Shown: positions 35,701 to 46,795 of the stretch, in pieces
How positions within the stretch are numbered: position 1 is the first letter of the stretch
Layout: each line of letters opens with the position of its first letter
NCBI GenBank assembly: GCA_949592205.1
Contig: CATIUR010000004.1
Location: 97,796,337 to 97,860,336, forward strand
DNA length: 64,000 nucleotides
Source of the DNA: Helichrysum umbraculigerum
Lineage: Eukaryota > Streptophyta > Magnoliopsida > Asterales > Asteraceae
Reading direction: 5' to 3'
Notes under the pieces: generated by a model
The model's input: only the letters and a program-made list of their open reading frames with translations
Databases searched by the model: none
Told to the model about the DNA's origin: nothing
Translations under genes and position numbers: made by a program

Positions 35701-37077
35701 GAAAAACAACTCGAGAAAAAGGACAACGGGGTGTTGTACTTCATGAACCGAATTTGGGTACCATGCGTAGATGAGTTACGCAAGCTGATTTTGGACGAGG
35801 CACATAAGTCCAATTACTCAATACATCCTGGTGCAGACAAGATGTACCATGACTTGAAGGGCTTCTACTGGTGGCCTGGAATGAAACGTGACATTTCCAC
35901 CTACGTAAGCAAATGTTTGACTTGTTCTAAAGTCAAAGTCGAATACCAAAAGCCGTCTGGACTTTTGCAACAACCTGAAATGCCCAAATGGAAATGGGAG
36001 CAAATAACAATGGACTTCATTACGAAGTTACCTAGAACGGCATCTGGAGCAAATGCCATATGGGTGATTGTCGATCGATTGACAAAATCAGCCCACTTTC
36101 TAGCTATTAAAGAAACGGATGGAATGGAGAAACTAGCTAAAATCTATATTAAAGAGATTGTTTCTCGGCATGGGGTGCCACTATCCATCATATCTGATAG
36201 AGATGCGCGATTCACTTCTCGCTTTTGGCAAACATTACAACAGGCAATGGGTACTCGACTTGATATGAGTACTGCCTACCACCCGCAGACTGACGGCCAA
36301 AGTGAGCGAACAATACAGACGCTCGAAGACTTGTTGCGAGCATGTGTGATAGACTTTGGAGGTAACTGGGATACCCACCTACCTCTAGCTGAATTTTCTT
36401 ACAACAATAGTTATCACACGAGTATACAGATGGCACCATTTGAGGCGTTATATGGACGCAAGTGCCGATCACCACTCTGTTGGGCAGAGTTAGACGACAG
36501 ACAACTATCTGGACCCGAACTTGTCCAGGAAACCACTGACAAAATAACTCAAGTATTGAGCCGACTGAAAGCGGCACGAGATCGACAAAAGAGTTACGCT
36601 GATAACCGCCGTAAACCTCTTGAGTTCCAAGTAGGAGACAAAGTCCTACTCAAAGTATCTCCCTGGAAAGGAGTAGCACGATTTGGCAAACGAGGAAAGC
36701 TGAACCCACGATACATCGGACCATTTGAAATCCTTGCTAGGATTGGTCCTGTCGCTTACAAGCTTAAACTACCGCAAGAGCTTAGTAGCATACACGATAC
36801 TTTCCACGTTAGCAACCTCAAAAAGTGTCTTTCTGATGAAACACTTATCATTCCTCCTGACGAAGTCTTCATTGACTCAAAACTTAACTTTGTGGAGGAA
36901 CCTGTTGAAGTTATGGATTCTAAAACGCAGAAACTTCGACACAAACGAATCAAACTGGTTAAAGTTCGTTGGAACTCGAAACATGGCCCAGAGTTTACCT
37001 GGGAACGAGAGGATGAAATACGAAAGAAATACCCTAACCTATTTGAGAGCGTGACCGAGACTCACGGCTCGACTTAA
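32779..37077 (+). pseudogene. gag-pol of left unit, N-terminally truncated and fused to LTR
   Basis: The open frame extends upstream to a GTG at 32764 that is LTR sequence. The first ATG is 32779, equal to Met93 of the right-unit protein. From there the frame is intact to TAA at 37075-37077: rest of gag, CCHC knuckles, protease (DSGA), RT (FIDDIL), RNase H, integrase and chromodomain. About seven residues differ from the right unit, including H for P before the first knuckle and E for A after the second. Catalytic residues are unchanged. It cannot be reverse transcribed normally because its primer site is gone, but the promoter part of LTR A remains, so a transcript and protein are possible. 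Confidence 0.88.
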
Positions 37078-37098
37078 ATCTCGGGACGAGATTTCACT

Positions 37099-37111
37099 AA
37101 CGGGGGGAGAA
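37099..37111 (+). other. Polypurine tract before LTR B
   Basis: AACGGGGGGAGAA directly before TGTGACAC. Plus-strand DNA primer site of the left unit. Confidence 0.88.
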
Positions 37112-40100
37112 TGTGACACTCCTCCAAATTAGGTATATAATTATACTTAATTACATGCATTTCTTACGCTAATTCCCTGCAATTGTTTTAAACTAAACTT
37201 ATGATGTGATGTCAGTCTAGCGAGCCCTAAACAATAATACTAAAAGTATTACATGATACGTAGTTATTTATAAATTACGTACGAACGTATCGGAACGAAG
37301 CCGACAAATAAATAACAAAAGTTTCGTGACACAAAAATAATTAATAATGAAATTATTAATTACGAGTACTTATATATCTATAACGAATAGACAAAAGGGT
37401 TTAAATATACGTTTAACATAAAACGTATTATAACACGAACAGAAACAATTCTAAAACGCGCATACGACGTCGAATCATAAAAATACAAATTTTCTCGTTC
37501 GTTTGGAAGAAGTTAGAACATTACTTCAAAATATGAAATCCTAAATTTACTGAAAATTGGCGCTCAATTAACTTCGCTCAGTAAAATGTACAAAAATGTA
37601 CAACTATCAAAAATAATGATAACCTCATTATTCTGAAAACATATTACGAACCAGGAGAGCATCTACAAAATAAAAATATAAAATGTTAAATTTTATATTG
37701 CTATAATTATACCCGTACTCGAGATTGGTGGGACTAAAATCCCACCAACCTTCAATAATGCAGGAGACAGATTGGTTTTAAAACCATACCCGTCTCCCTC
37801 TCTTTTTCTCTCTGGATCTTCAACACACACCACACCAATTCATCACCAAATTCTTTCTCCCTTTCACAATCAAATTAACAAGAATCAAAACATCAAACTA
37901 GCAGCAGGAAGTGGAAGGGGAACACCAAGATCATCATCATCATCGTCCGTTCATCATCATTCTCATCATTTTCATCTTTGTAAGAAAACTTACAATCTTT
38001 GTTTTCTTTGCTTAAATTTCGGTATACAACTTGATTTTACATCATAATCTAAACATAAAACATCTAAATTTGAAGGATTGATGATTGATTCTTGAAATGG
38101 GTTTTAAAAACCAAAAACATAAAATCAAAATCCATGGATGAAAGCTAGTTATAAAGAGGTAATAACTTGTTAAAAACGACATATAACGTTGTTATAAACA
38201 CTTGAAATTGTTGTGTAAAGGGATTTGAAACCAAAACATTCGAGTTCATATACACTTTGCACGAACAGAACCTGCAAAACCTTTGAATCCGGCAGATTCA
38301 AGCGAATCCGGCGGATTCCCAGCCGAAGCTCAGATGAATCCGGCGTATTCACGGGAATACGGCGGATTCCCATTACTAAACCAGTCGAATACGGCGTATT
38401 CCTTCGAATACGGCGTATTCCCACCTTTGACCCGCACACAAACCTTTGGCTAAAACGATGAACGAGTAAAAGACACGGGTGAATACGGCGGATTCAAATG
38501 AATCCGGCGTATTCCCGAACAAAAACGAAACCGTATGAAAACTAGGATGAATACGGCGGATTCACCCGAATCCGGCGTATTCCGACTTCTGACTTGAATC
38601 CGGCGGATTCCACTGAATACGGCGGATTCCCGTGTCTAGTCAACAATCTGACTTTTATTTTAAAACATAAACGCTTCCGTTCACGATCCCAATTATACGA
38701 TACATTTACGAGACATTGTAAACTATTAATAAAACATTAATGTGATATATCCGAGACACGGACTTTGGACTTATTTAATTCGTGCGAACAAACGATATAT
38801 AAATAGATAACTACATATTGGGTTGTACACTTAACAAGTATACGACAAGAGAAATAATAACAATATTTCAACACAATGTATATATATACAACTAGACGTA
38901 TAAAAATGGAACGATTTAGATTATCTAGTACAAACTATACGACAAACGTAAACGACAACCAAGTTTTATTCGCGATAATTAACAACGACGACAACTAATA
39001 TATATATTAGAATATATATATATTCAACTAATATATGTATACGAGAATATATGTATTCACCTATATAAGTATATGTATATATACTTACACCTTTCGGACA
39101 ATTTAACAAACGAACAATACTTGGATAATATTATATATTTCCAACAACAATCATCAACGAAATACACAAACCTAAGAAACTGATAATTTCTTCAAACGAA
39201 TGAACTATTAACATAAGTAAACAAAGTACTTATAGTTAATACATTGATGTGTATAGGTTGACTACGTTTGGGCTTCGTCATCTTATCTCGCTAGCATTCA
39301 CATCCGAGCACTCACTGTGAGTTCACAAACCCCTTTTCAATGTTTTAATGTTTTAAAACCTCGGGGTGGAAAACATAGAAATCGTATGTATATTTGCATG
39401 CGACAACTGTTTGAATACTTGATGTATTTACTTAAACTATTGATGAAATGAGATTTCATGTTGTGACTGATTAAATACTGTACGTATTTGCTTAAACTGT
39501 TTATGAAGGGGTACTTCATACTTGAACTATTTGTGAAAGGGTATTTCACACAACTATTTGAACTATGTTTTATGAAATGTTTTTCATAACTATTTTGGGA
39601 ATTTAGGCAACGAATCTTGGTACAGATCTAGGCTGAACGATGTAGTGCATAAAAGACCTTATGGCTACAGACTATAACCATTAGCTAGGTGACTCTAGCC
39701 ACTGAGTATACGGATAGTACTATCACCGTGACGACCCTCCTACGGATTTGGGAGCGTATACTTAATTGTCCAGCATGGCAAACAACAACAGATTAGGGTT
39801 GTGGTTTGGTTATAGGGTTAGATCGGGTTACCTTACTTGACAGGTTTAGCTCACCTTTCAAGGGATCACCGTCTAAATATTCCCACAAAACTATTGTTTA
39901 GGAAGTGATTTCCTACGTACACTGATTTGGAAATGTTAATCTTTATCTAGGTTAACCTGTGTTTCCTACTAATGACTGAATTAGGAAATGTTATCTCTTG
40001 GTTGAAATAACCTGTGTTTCCTATTACAACTACAACTGATTTGGGAAATGTTATTTGTTAATAACTTGTGTTTCCTACTTGATAAACAACACTTATTGGA

Positions 40101-40583
40101 AATGTTATTCTTAAATGTTTAACTTGTGTTTCCTACATAACGAACAATCTTGTGAATTCACTCAACAATTTTGTTGACGTTTTACTCTATGTTTTTCAGG
40201 GAATTAGCAGCGTAAGTAAGATCTGCATGCATTATCAGGACGGACTACCCTGGACTTGTTAGGATGCCACTACTTTTGGGACACTTGGATTTCCTCTGTA
40301 TAACTGCAATTATTGCAGTCATACCTATGAAATCTACTTTTGATATTATGTATTTTATGAAATACTGATTTCAACTACTACTATTACTGTTATCACTTCT
40401 CAAGTGGTAATCATCTGTAAAACTTTAACTAATGGCATCTTAATCTATTTCGTTCTGCGATAATCATATGCTCTGAGTATGTATGTAACTGTTGGTTGCT
40501 TTACTGCTCACACCCCCGCCACGTCACTAAGCTTCCGCAAATCACTCTACGTAATTGTAATTACCGTTTGGCGGGGTGTGACA
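37112..40583 (+). repeat. LTR B (3472 bp), shared by both units
   Basis: Starts TGTGACACTCC and ends GGGGTGTGACA. It is the 3' LTR of the left unit and the 5' LTR of the right unit. Same length as LTR C, with about eight base differences by eye. Confidence 0.96.
38285..38629. repeat. GAAT[AC]CGGCG[GT]ATTC array, LTR B
   Basis: Same twelve-copy array as in LTR A. Here the first copy is GAATCCGGCAGATTC. Confidence 0.93.
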
Positions 40584-40587
40584 GACT

Positions 40588-40600
40588 TGGTATCAGAGCC
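40588..40600 (+). other. Primer binding site (initiator tRNA-Met)
   Basis: TGGTATCAGAGCC four bases after the end of LTR B. The equivalent in the left unit is deleted. Confidence 0.94.
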
Positions 40601-40754
40601 ATTGGTTATAGCGAACTAGAAGTCTTTAGGTGACTGAAAACCTTAGAGACCTAGACTATAGCCTTGGCTAGAACATTTGTGCATTCATGCATACATACTT
40701 TGCATACAACTAACATACGACTGACACGCCACACTCAATTTCTTTTGTCACAGT

Positions 40755-41534
40755 ATGTCTAGTCAATCACATTACCATGTTTACGCTTCGGATGAAGAGC
40801 CGACCGAGGCTACTTTTGAGGGTCCCGCGATTACAGTAGGGGATGAGTCATCAGTTCATGTGAGAGCTATGTCTGATGACACTAGTGATGCTTACTTAGT
40901 ACCACCTCCGACCGCACCTGTGGTCACTCCTACCCCTACACCACCTGTTGCGAGTACCTCTCGTGTGCCTGTACATCGGATGACAGCTAGGATCTGTGTT
41001 CGGGATTTCCCCAGGGGACCACTCGCGCCACGCGATAAGGCGCCAGTGACTGAGTCTGAGGTTCCAGTTGTCGAGCCGTCACAGAAGAGGCTCCGACCTT
41101 CTCATCTGGACTGGATACCTCGAGTATTGAGAGAGTGGAGATCACTAGAGGGTATTCCCTCGACCTTTGAGATTGGAGAGTCCTCCCACTCACCACCATC
41201 TGCATATCTTACTGGTGAGCCTCTGGAGCTCACTGTGCCTACCCTTGTGGCTGTGGTCCACACCATGTTTAGGATATCCTCTAGCAGGAGCAGAGATGTG
41301 ATGGAGCTACTGAGCGATGCCTCCCGTACTGACATGGATATGGCTATGCTCCATCAGAGGATGGATTTCGTGGAGACTCACCGTCAGACAGACTGGCAGA
41401 GTCTAGCATCCACCCGTGCACGCGTTGCAGCTTTAGAGAGGCATGCTAGGGTGTCAGAGATTGTAGCTAGTGTTTGTGTGATGGCTGCAGCAGTGATGGT
41501 TGCGGTTAGGATGTATTTACCATGGTTCCGTTAG
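40755..41534 (+). CDS. Extra ORF upstream of gag (ORF0) with C-terminal membrane segment
   Basis: 259 codons, in sense with the element, 155 bp after the primer site and 652 bp before gag. Residues 1-60 are acidic, 45-75 are Pro/Thr/Val rich, about 185-230 look helical and coiled-coil prone, and about 236-255 form a hydrophobic run (IVASVCVMAAAVMVAV) followed by RMYLPWFR. This layout resembles a tail-anchored membrane protein. No enzyme motif is visible. It occupies the same place as the ORF at 6596-7087, but I see no clear sequence match apart from the coiled coil. Chromoviruses usually lack this ORF. An envelope role is unlikely from its size; a host-membrane or particle-assembly role is speculation. 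Confidence 0.7.
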   Translation: MSSQSHYHVYASDEEPTEATFEGPAITVGDESSVHVRAMSDDTSDAYLVPPPTAPVVTPTPTPPVASTSRVPVHRMTARICVRDFPRGPLAPRDKAPVTESEVPVVEPSQKRLRPSHLDWIPRVLREWRSLEGIPSTFEIGESSHSPPSAYLTGEPLELTVPTLVAVVHTMFRISSSRSRDVMELLSDASRTDMDMAMLHQRMDFVETHRQTDWQSLASTRARVAALERHARVSEIVASVCVMAAAVMVAVRMYLPWFR

Positions 41535-42186
41535 GCCTGTGTATGGCGGTTGTGCCTACACCATATTAGACTATTACTTTTGGGGAAATATATGTATGTA
41601 TTAATTATGGACTAGCTGTATGTTGGATGGAACTTTGTTAGTAGAATGGGTATATGTATAGGAAACCCATCATCTTTTGTATAACGCTAACCATCGATGG
41701 GTATATTAGAAATCCCAGCTCATTTTGTACTAAACTCATGTAACAGCGTTATGATCTTTAATATATAATGTATGCTTGGTTTACGTCTCGTATCCATTAT
41801 GCTTATTATCAACCATGTTATTTCCTCTTACAACTGTCGACTTGTGATTAAACCTATACTTTATCGACACTTTGTGACCAACTCTTGTAAACCCTGAAAC
41901 ATTTTACAGCTTGATGATCGATTATTCTTGAGAACCTCTTAAATTTACAGTGTTAAACGACAATGAAAAGAAATATGTATTGGACATTATATAATGACGC
42001 CTGGCCAACGTGATTATATTATGCTAGGTACATGTGGGTGTTTCAAAGTTGTATGACACGTGTTGTAAAACCCTATTCATTCATCTTTTCATGTCATTCA
42101 TTTCTATCAAATGTGAATCTTTGATCTATTCACATTCAATATCTCAACATTAACACTCTGCATTTTATTCATCGCAGAGCTGAATC
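41535..42186. other. Untranslated spacer between ORF0 and gag
   Basis: AT-rich, with no open frame of note. The gag start ATG follows an unremarkable CATCGCAGAGCTGAATC context. An AG acceptor-like TTCATCGCAG at 42169-42178 could allow ORF0 to be spliced out to express gag, but no donor was confirmed. Confidence 0.5.
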
Positions 42187-45100
42187 ATGCCTCCCAAACG
42201 ACGAGTCACTAGAACAAGTCAAAAGACGACTACGCCTCCACCACCACCACCCACCGAAACCACTGAACAAATGATCGCACGAAGAATAGCTGAAGGTATT
42301 GCTGAATATGAGGCAAGCCGTAGTCGTGAACCTGGAGCTAACAACAGTGGATCTACCCCTGTTAATACTGAGACACTCGTGAATGCTAGCCGAGGGTGTT
42401 CATACAAAACATTTCAGGCTTGTAAGCCGATTTCTTTCCGTGGCACCGAGGGTGCCATTGGTATGATTCATTGGATAGAGAAAACTGAATCAGTATTGGA
42501 AATTAGTGACTGTTCACCTGACTGTATGGTGAAGTATGCTGCTTGCACTTTGGCTGACAAAGCGCTCACTTGGTGGAACAGTCAGATCCAATCACTTGGT
42601 CGACCAGCTGCTTATTCAATGTCATGGGGGACATTTAAAAATTTGATGTTGGAGGAATTCTGTCCTCGCAGTGAGATGCAGAAAATAGAAACAGAGTTGT
42701 GGAACATCACCATGATTGGGGCCGATATTACTGGGTACACCACTAAGTTTCAGGAACTTGCACGTCTAGTGCCACATATGGTGACACCCGAGTATAAGCG
42801 TATCGAGCGCTACATATACGGTCTGGTACCGCAAATCCGCAGTCTGGTAACATCATCTAAACCGGACTCATTCAGGAGTGCTGTTACTCTAGCACAAAGT
42901 TTGACCGAGGAGGCAGTCAGGATGGGAAATCTGACTAAGAAAGCTGTGTCGGGAAAAAGTGAACCGAACAGTACTGATGTTAGTAGTTCTGGTGGTGCAA
43001 AGCGAAAGTGGAACGGTAGTGGTACTGATCGTCAGGGTCAGCAGAACAAGAAATCTTCTGGAAATGCGAAAGCATATGTTGCCACTACCACCGAATCGAA
43101 ACCATACCTGGGTAACAAACCCAAATGTGGTAAGTGTAACCGACACCACGAAGGTGGGTGTGGGTATTGTGGAAACTGTAGGGCATGGGGACATAGAACC
43201 CGAGAATGCAAAACTAACCCTCCCCCACGAGCAAACACTGAGCGTCAAAACCAGGGATGTTTTGAATGTGGTGAGCAAGGACACTACCGTAACCGATGCC
43301 CTAAGCTCAACAACAACAACCGCGGTAACAACAATAACCGAGCCAACAACATCAACAACCAACCGGCTCAAGGAAGGGCATTCGTGATCGGGGCACAAGA
43401 GGCACGCCAGGACCCTAACACCGTCACTGGTACGTTTCTTGTAAACAATCATTATGCCTCTGTGTTAATTGATTCCGGTGCTGATTTAAGTTTTGTGTCT
43501 ACTGAATTTAGACCACTATTAGAACTTGAATCCCGTAAGTTAGACAACAAGTATACCATAGAATTAGCCGATGGTGAGTTAATCGAATCAGGAGAAATAG
43601 TACCGGGATGTACCTTGGAGTTAGAAGGTCATCTCTTCGAAATAGACTTACTACCGGTTAAGTTGGGAAGTTTTGACATTGTAGTCGGTATGGATTGGTT
43701 ATCTAAGAACCGCGCTGAGATCATATGTCATGATAAACTGGTACGGTTACCACTGTCAACAGGAGAAACACTTGTGGTTCAAGGTGAGAAACGAAAAAGT
43801 ACCACAAAAATGATTTCGTGCTTGAAGGCCAGTAAGTATCTCCGAAAGGGGTACCAAGCATTTTTGGCACACATTGTAGAAAAGAAAACTGAGGAGCGAC
43901 GTATAGACGATGTGCCCATTGTACGCGACTATCCAGGAGTATTTCCTGATGAGTTGCCGGGATTGCCACCCCCACGACAAATTGAGTTTCACATTGACCT
44001 GGTGCCAGGAGCCGCACCTATCGCACGAGCACCTTATCGTCTAGCTCCCTCGGAAATGCAAGAGCTGTCTACGCAACTGCAAGAACTTCTAGACTTGGGA
44101 TTCATCCGACCGAGCTTTTCCCCTTGGGGAGCTCCGGTTTTGTTTGTTAAGAAAAAGGATGGATCTATGCGGATGTGCATCGATTATCGGGAACTGAACA
44201 ATGCAACTATCAAGAACCGATACCCGTTACCACGCATTGACGATCTGTTTGATCAACTACAAGGATCGAGTCATTATTCAAAAATTGACCTGCGATCTGG
44301 TTACCACCAACTCAAGGTACGAGAAGAGGATGTACCGAAAACTGCGTTTAGGACTCGATACGGTCATTACGAGTTCCTAGTCATGCCTTTTGGGCTGACC
44401 AACGCACCAGTAGTGTTCATGGATTTGATGAACAGAGTATGCAAACCCTATTTGGATAAATTCGTCATTGTGTTTATTGACGACATCTTGGTATACTCAC
44501 GATCGAAAGAGGATCACGAGCAACATCTGAAGCTTGTTCTCGAACTACTACAAAAAGAGAAGCTTTATGCAAAGTTCTCTAAGTGCGAATTTTGGATTCG
44601 AGAGGTTCAATTCCTTGGTCATGTGATAAATGACAAGGGAATTCACGTAGACCCATCCAAAATTAAGGCCATCAACAACTGGGAAGCACCGAAAACCCCA
44701 ATGGAAGTACGACAATTTCTTGGTCTAGCTGGCTATTACAGGCGATTCATCGCAAACTTTTCAAAGATAGCCCAACCACTTACCACATTAACTCAAAAAG
44801 ACAAGAAATTTGAGTGGAATGAGAAGCAAGAGAATGCATTCCAACTATTGAAACAGAAACTGAGCAGCGCACCCATATTATCACTACCCGAAGGAGTAGA
44901 TAACTTTGTTGTTTACTGTGATGCATCGCATCAGGGATTGGGTTGCGTACTGATGCAAAACGAAAAGGTCATTGCTTATGCATCACGACAACTAAAAGTG
45001 CATGAGAAAAACTATACGACTCATGATTTGGAATTGGGAGCCGTTGTTTTTGCACTGAAGATCTGGAGACACTACCTATACGGTACAAAGTGTACGATCT

Positions 45101-46761
45101 TCACTGATCATAAGAGCCTACAACATATATTCGACCAAAAAGAACTTAACATGAGACAACGACGTTGGGTCGAATTACTTAACGATTACGACTGTGAAAT
45201 AAAGTATCACCCGGGTAAAGCTAACGTAGTAGCAGATGCCCTGAGTCGTAAGGAACGAATCAAACCTCGAAGAGTTCGAGCTTTGGGATTGACAATCCAT
45301 TCGAATCTCATTACTCAAATTCGTGAAGCTCAAGAACTTGCTTTCACTCCCGAACGTCTTAAAGATGAATCCTTGAAGGGAATGGAAAAACAACTCGAGA
45401 AAAAGGACAACGGGGTGTTGTACTTCATGAACCGAATTTGGGTACCATGCGTAGATGAGTTACGCAAGCTGATTTTGGACGAGGCACATAAGTCCAATTA
45501 CTCAATACATCCTGGTGCAGACAAGATGTACCATGACTTGAAGGGCTTCTACTGGTGGCCTGGAATGAAACGTGACATTTCCACCTACGTAAGCAAATGT
45601 TTGACTTGTTCTAAAGTCAAAGTCGAATACCAAAAGCCGTCTGGACTTTTGCAACAACCTGAAATGCCCAAATGGAAATGGGAGCAAATAACAATGGACT
45701 TCATTACGAAGTTACCTAGAACGGCATCTGGAGCAAATGCCATATGGGTGATTGTCGATCGATTGACAAAATCAGCCCACTTTCTAGCTATTAAAGAAAC
45801 GGATGGAATGGAGAAACTAGCTAAAATCTATATTAAAGAGATTGTTTCTCGGCATGGGGTGCCACTATCCATCATATCTGATAGAGATGCGCGATTCACT
45901 TCTCGCTTTTGGCAAACATTACAACAGGCAATGGGTACTCGACTTGATATGAGTACTGCCTACCACCCGCAGACTGACGGCCAAAGTGAGCGAACAATAC
46001 AGACGCTCGAAGACTTGTTGCGAGCATGTGTGATAGACTTTGGAGGTAACTGGGATACCCACCTACCTCTAGCTGAATTTTCTTACAACAATAGTTATCA
46101 CACGAGTATACAGATGGCACCATTTGAGGCGTTATATGGACGCAAGTGCCGATCACCACTCTGTTGGGCAGAGTTAGACGACAGACAACTATCTGGACCC
46201 GAACTTGTCCAGGAAACCACTGACAAAATAACTCAAGTATTGAGCCGACTGAAAGCGGCACGAGATCGACAAAAGAGTTACGCTGATAACCGCCGTAAAC
46301 CTCTTGAGTTCCAAGTAGGAGACAAAGTCCTACTCAAAGTATCTCCCTGGAAAGGAGTAGCACGATTTGGCAAACGAGGAAAGCTGAACCCACGATACAT
46401 CGGACCATTTGAAATCCTTGCTAGGATTGGTCCTGTCGCTTACAAGCTTAAACTACCGCAAGAGCTTAGTAGCATACACGATACTTTCCACGTTAGCAAC
46501 CTCAAAAAGTGTCTTTCTGATGAAACACTTATCATTCCTCCTGACGAAGTCTTCATTGACTCAAAACTTAACTTTGTGGAGGAACCTGTTGAAGTTATGG
46601 ATTCTAAAACGCAGAAACTTCGACACAAACGAATCAAACTGGTTAAAGTTCGTTGGAACTCGAAACATGGCCCAGAGTTTACCTGGGAACGAGAGGATGA
46701 AATACGAAAGAAATACCCTAACCTATTTGAGAGCGTGACCGAGACTCACGGCTCGACTTAA
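42187..46761 (+). CDS. Gag-pol polyprotein of right unit, intact chromovirus
   Basis: 1524 codons, single frame, ATG start. Order with approximate residues: basic and proline-rich N terminus (1-50), gag (about 85-260), CCHC knuckles including CFECGEQGHYRNRC (358), protease DSGA (429), RT with FIDDIL (D765, D766), RNase H (D912), integrase HHCC (from about 1100), the DD35E triad (D1171, D1232, E1268) and a chromodomain (about 1460-1512). All catalytic residues are present. The protein packages the RNA, copies it to DNA and inserts it. Such single-ORF gag-pol is usual for Tekay-type elements. Intact frame, primer site, purine tract and near-identical LTRs suggest a recently active element. Confidence 0.95.
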   Translation: MPPKRRVTRTSQKTTTPPPPPPTETTEQMIARRIAEGIAEYEASRSREPGANNSGSTPVNTETLVNASRGCSYKTFQACKPISFRGTEGAIGMIHWIEKTESVLEISDCSPDCMVKYAACTLADKALTWWNSQIQSLGRPAAYSMSWGTFKNLMLEEFCPRSEMQKIETELWNITMIGADITGYTTKFQELARLVPHMVTPEYKRIERYIYGLVPQIRSLVTSSKPDSFRSAVTLAQSLTEEAVRMGNLTKKAVSGKSEPNSTDVSSSGGAKRKWNGSGTDRQGQQNKKSSGNAKAYVATTTESKPYLGNKPKCGKCNRHHEGGCGYCGNCRAWGHRTRECKTNPPPRANTERQNQGCFECGEQGHYRNRCPKLNNNNRGNNNNRANNINNQPAQGRAFVIGAQEARQDPNTVTGTFLVNNHYASVLIDSGADLSFVSTEFRPLLELESRKLDNKYTIELADGELIESGEIVPGCTLELEGHLFEIDLLPVKLGSFDIVVGMDWLSKNRAEIICHDKLVRLPLSTGETLVVQGEKRKSTTKMISCLKASKYLRKGYQAFLAHIVEKKTEERRIDDVPIVRDYPGVFPDELPGLPPPRQIEFHIDLVPGAAPIARAPYRLAPSEMQELSTQLQELLDLGFIRPSFSPWGAPVLFVKKKDGSMRMCIDYRELNNATIKNRYPLPRIDDLFDQLQGSSHYSKIDLRSGYHQLKVREEDVPKTAFRTRYGHYEFLVMPFGLTNAPVVFMDLMNRVCKPYLDKFVIVFIDDILVYSRSKEDHEQHLKLVLELLQKEKLYAKFSKCEFWIREVQFLGHVINDKGIHVDPSKIKAINNWEAPKTPMEVRQFLGLAGYYRRFIANFSKIAQPLTTLTQKDKKFEWNEKQENAFQLLKQKLSSAPILSLPEGVDNFVVYCDASHQGLGCVLMQNEKVIAYASRQLKVHEKNYTTHDLELGAVVFALKIWRHYLYGTKCTIFTDHKSLQHIFDQKELNMRQRRWVELLNDYDCEIKYHPGKANVVADALSRKERIKPRRVRALGLTIHSNLITQIREAQELAFTPERLKDESLKGMEKQLEKKDNGVLYFMNRIWVPCVDELRKLILDEAHKSNYSIHPGADKMYHDLKGFYWWPGMKRDISTYVSKCLTCSKVKVEYQKPSGLLQQPEMPKWKWEQITMDFITKLPRTASGANAIWVIVDRLTKSAHFLAIKETDGMEKLAKIYIKEIVSRHGVPLSIISDRDARFTSRFWQTLQQAMGTRLDMSTAYHPQTDGQSERTIQTLEDLLRACVIDFGGNWDTHLPLAEFSYNNSYHTSIQMAPFEALYGRKCRSPLCWAELDDRQLSGPELVQETTDKITQVLSRLKAARDRQKSYADNRRKPLEFQVGDKVLLKVSPWKGVARFGKRGKLNPRYIGPFEILARIGPVAYKLKLPQELSSIHDTFHVSNLKKCLSDETLIIPPDEVFIDSKLNFVEEPVEVMDSKTQKLRHKRIKLVKVRWNSKHGPEFTWEREDEIRKKYPNLFESVTETHGST

Positions 46762-46782
46762 ATCTCGGGACGAGATTTCACT

Positions 46783-46795
46783 AACGGGGGGAGAA
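46783..46795 (+). other. Polypurine tract before LTR C
   Basis: AACGGGGGGAGAA immediately before LTR C. Confidence 0.9.
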
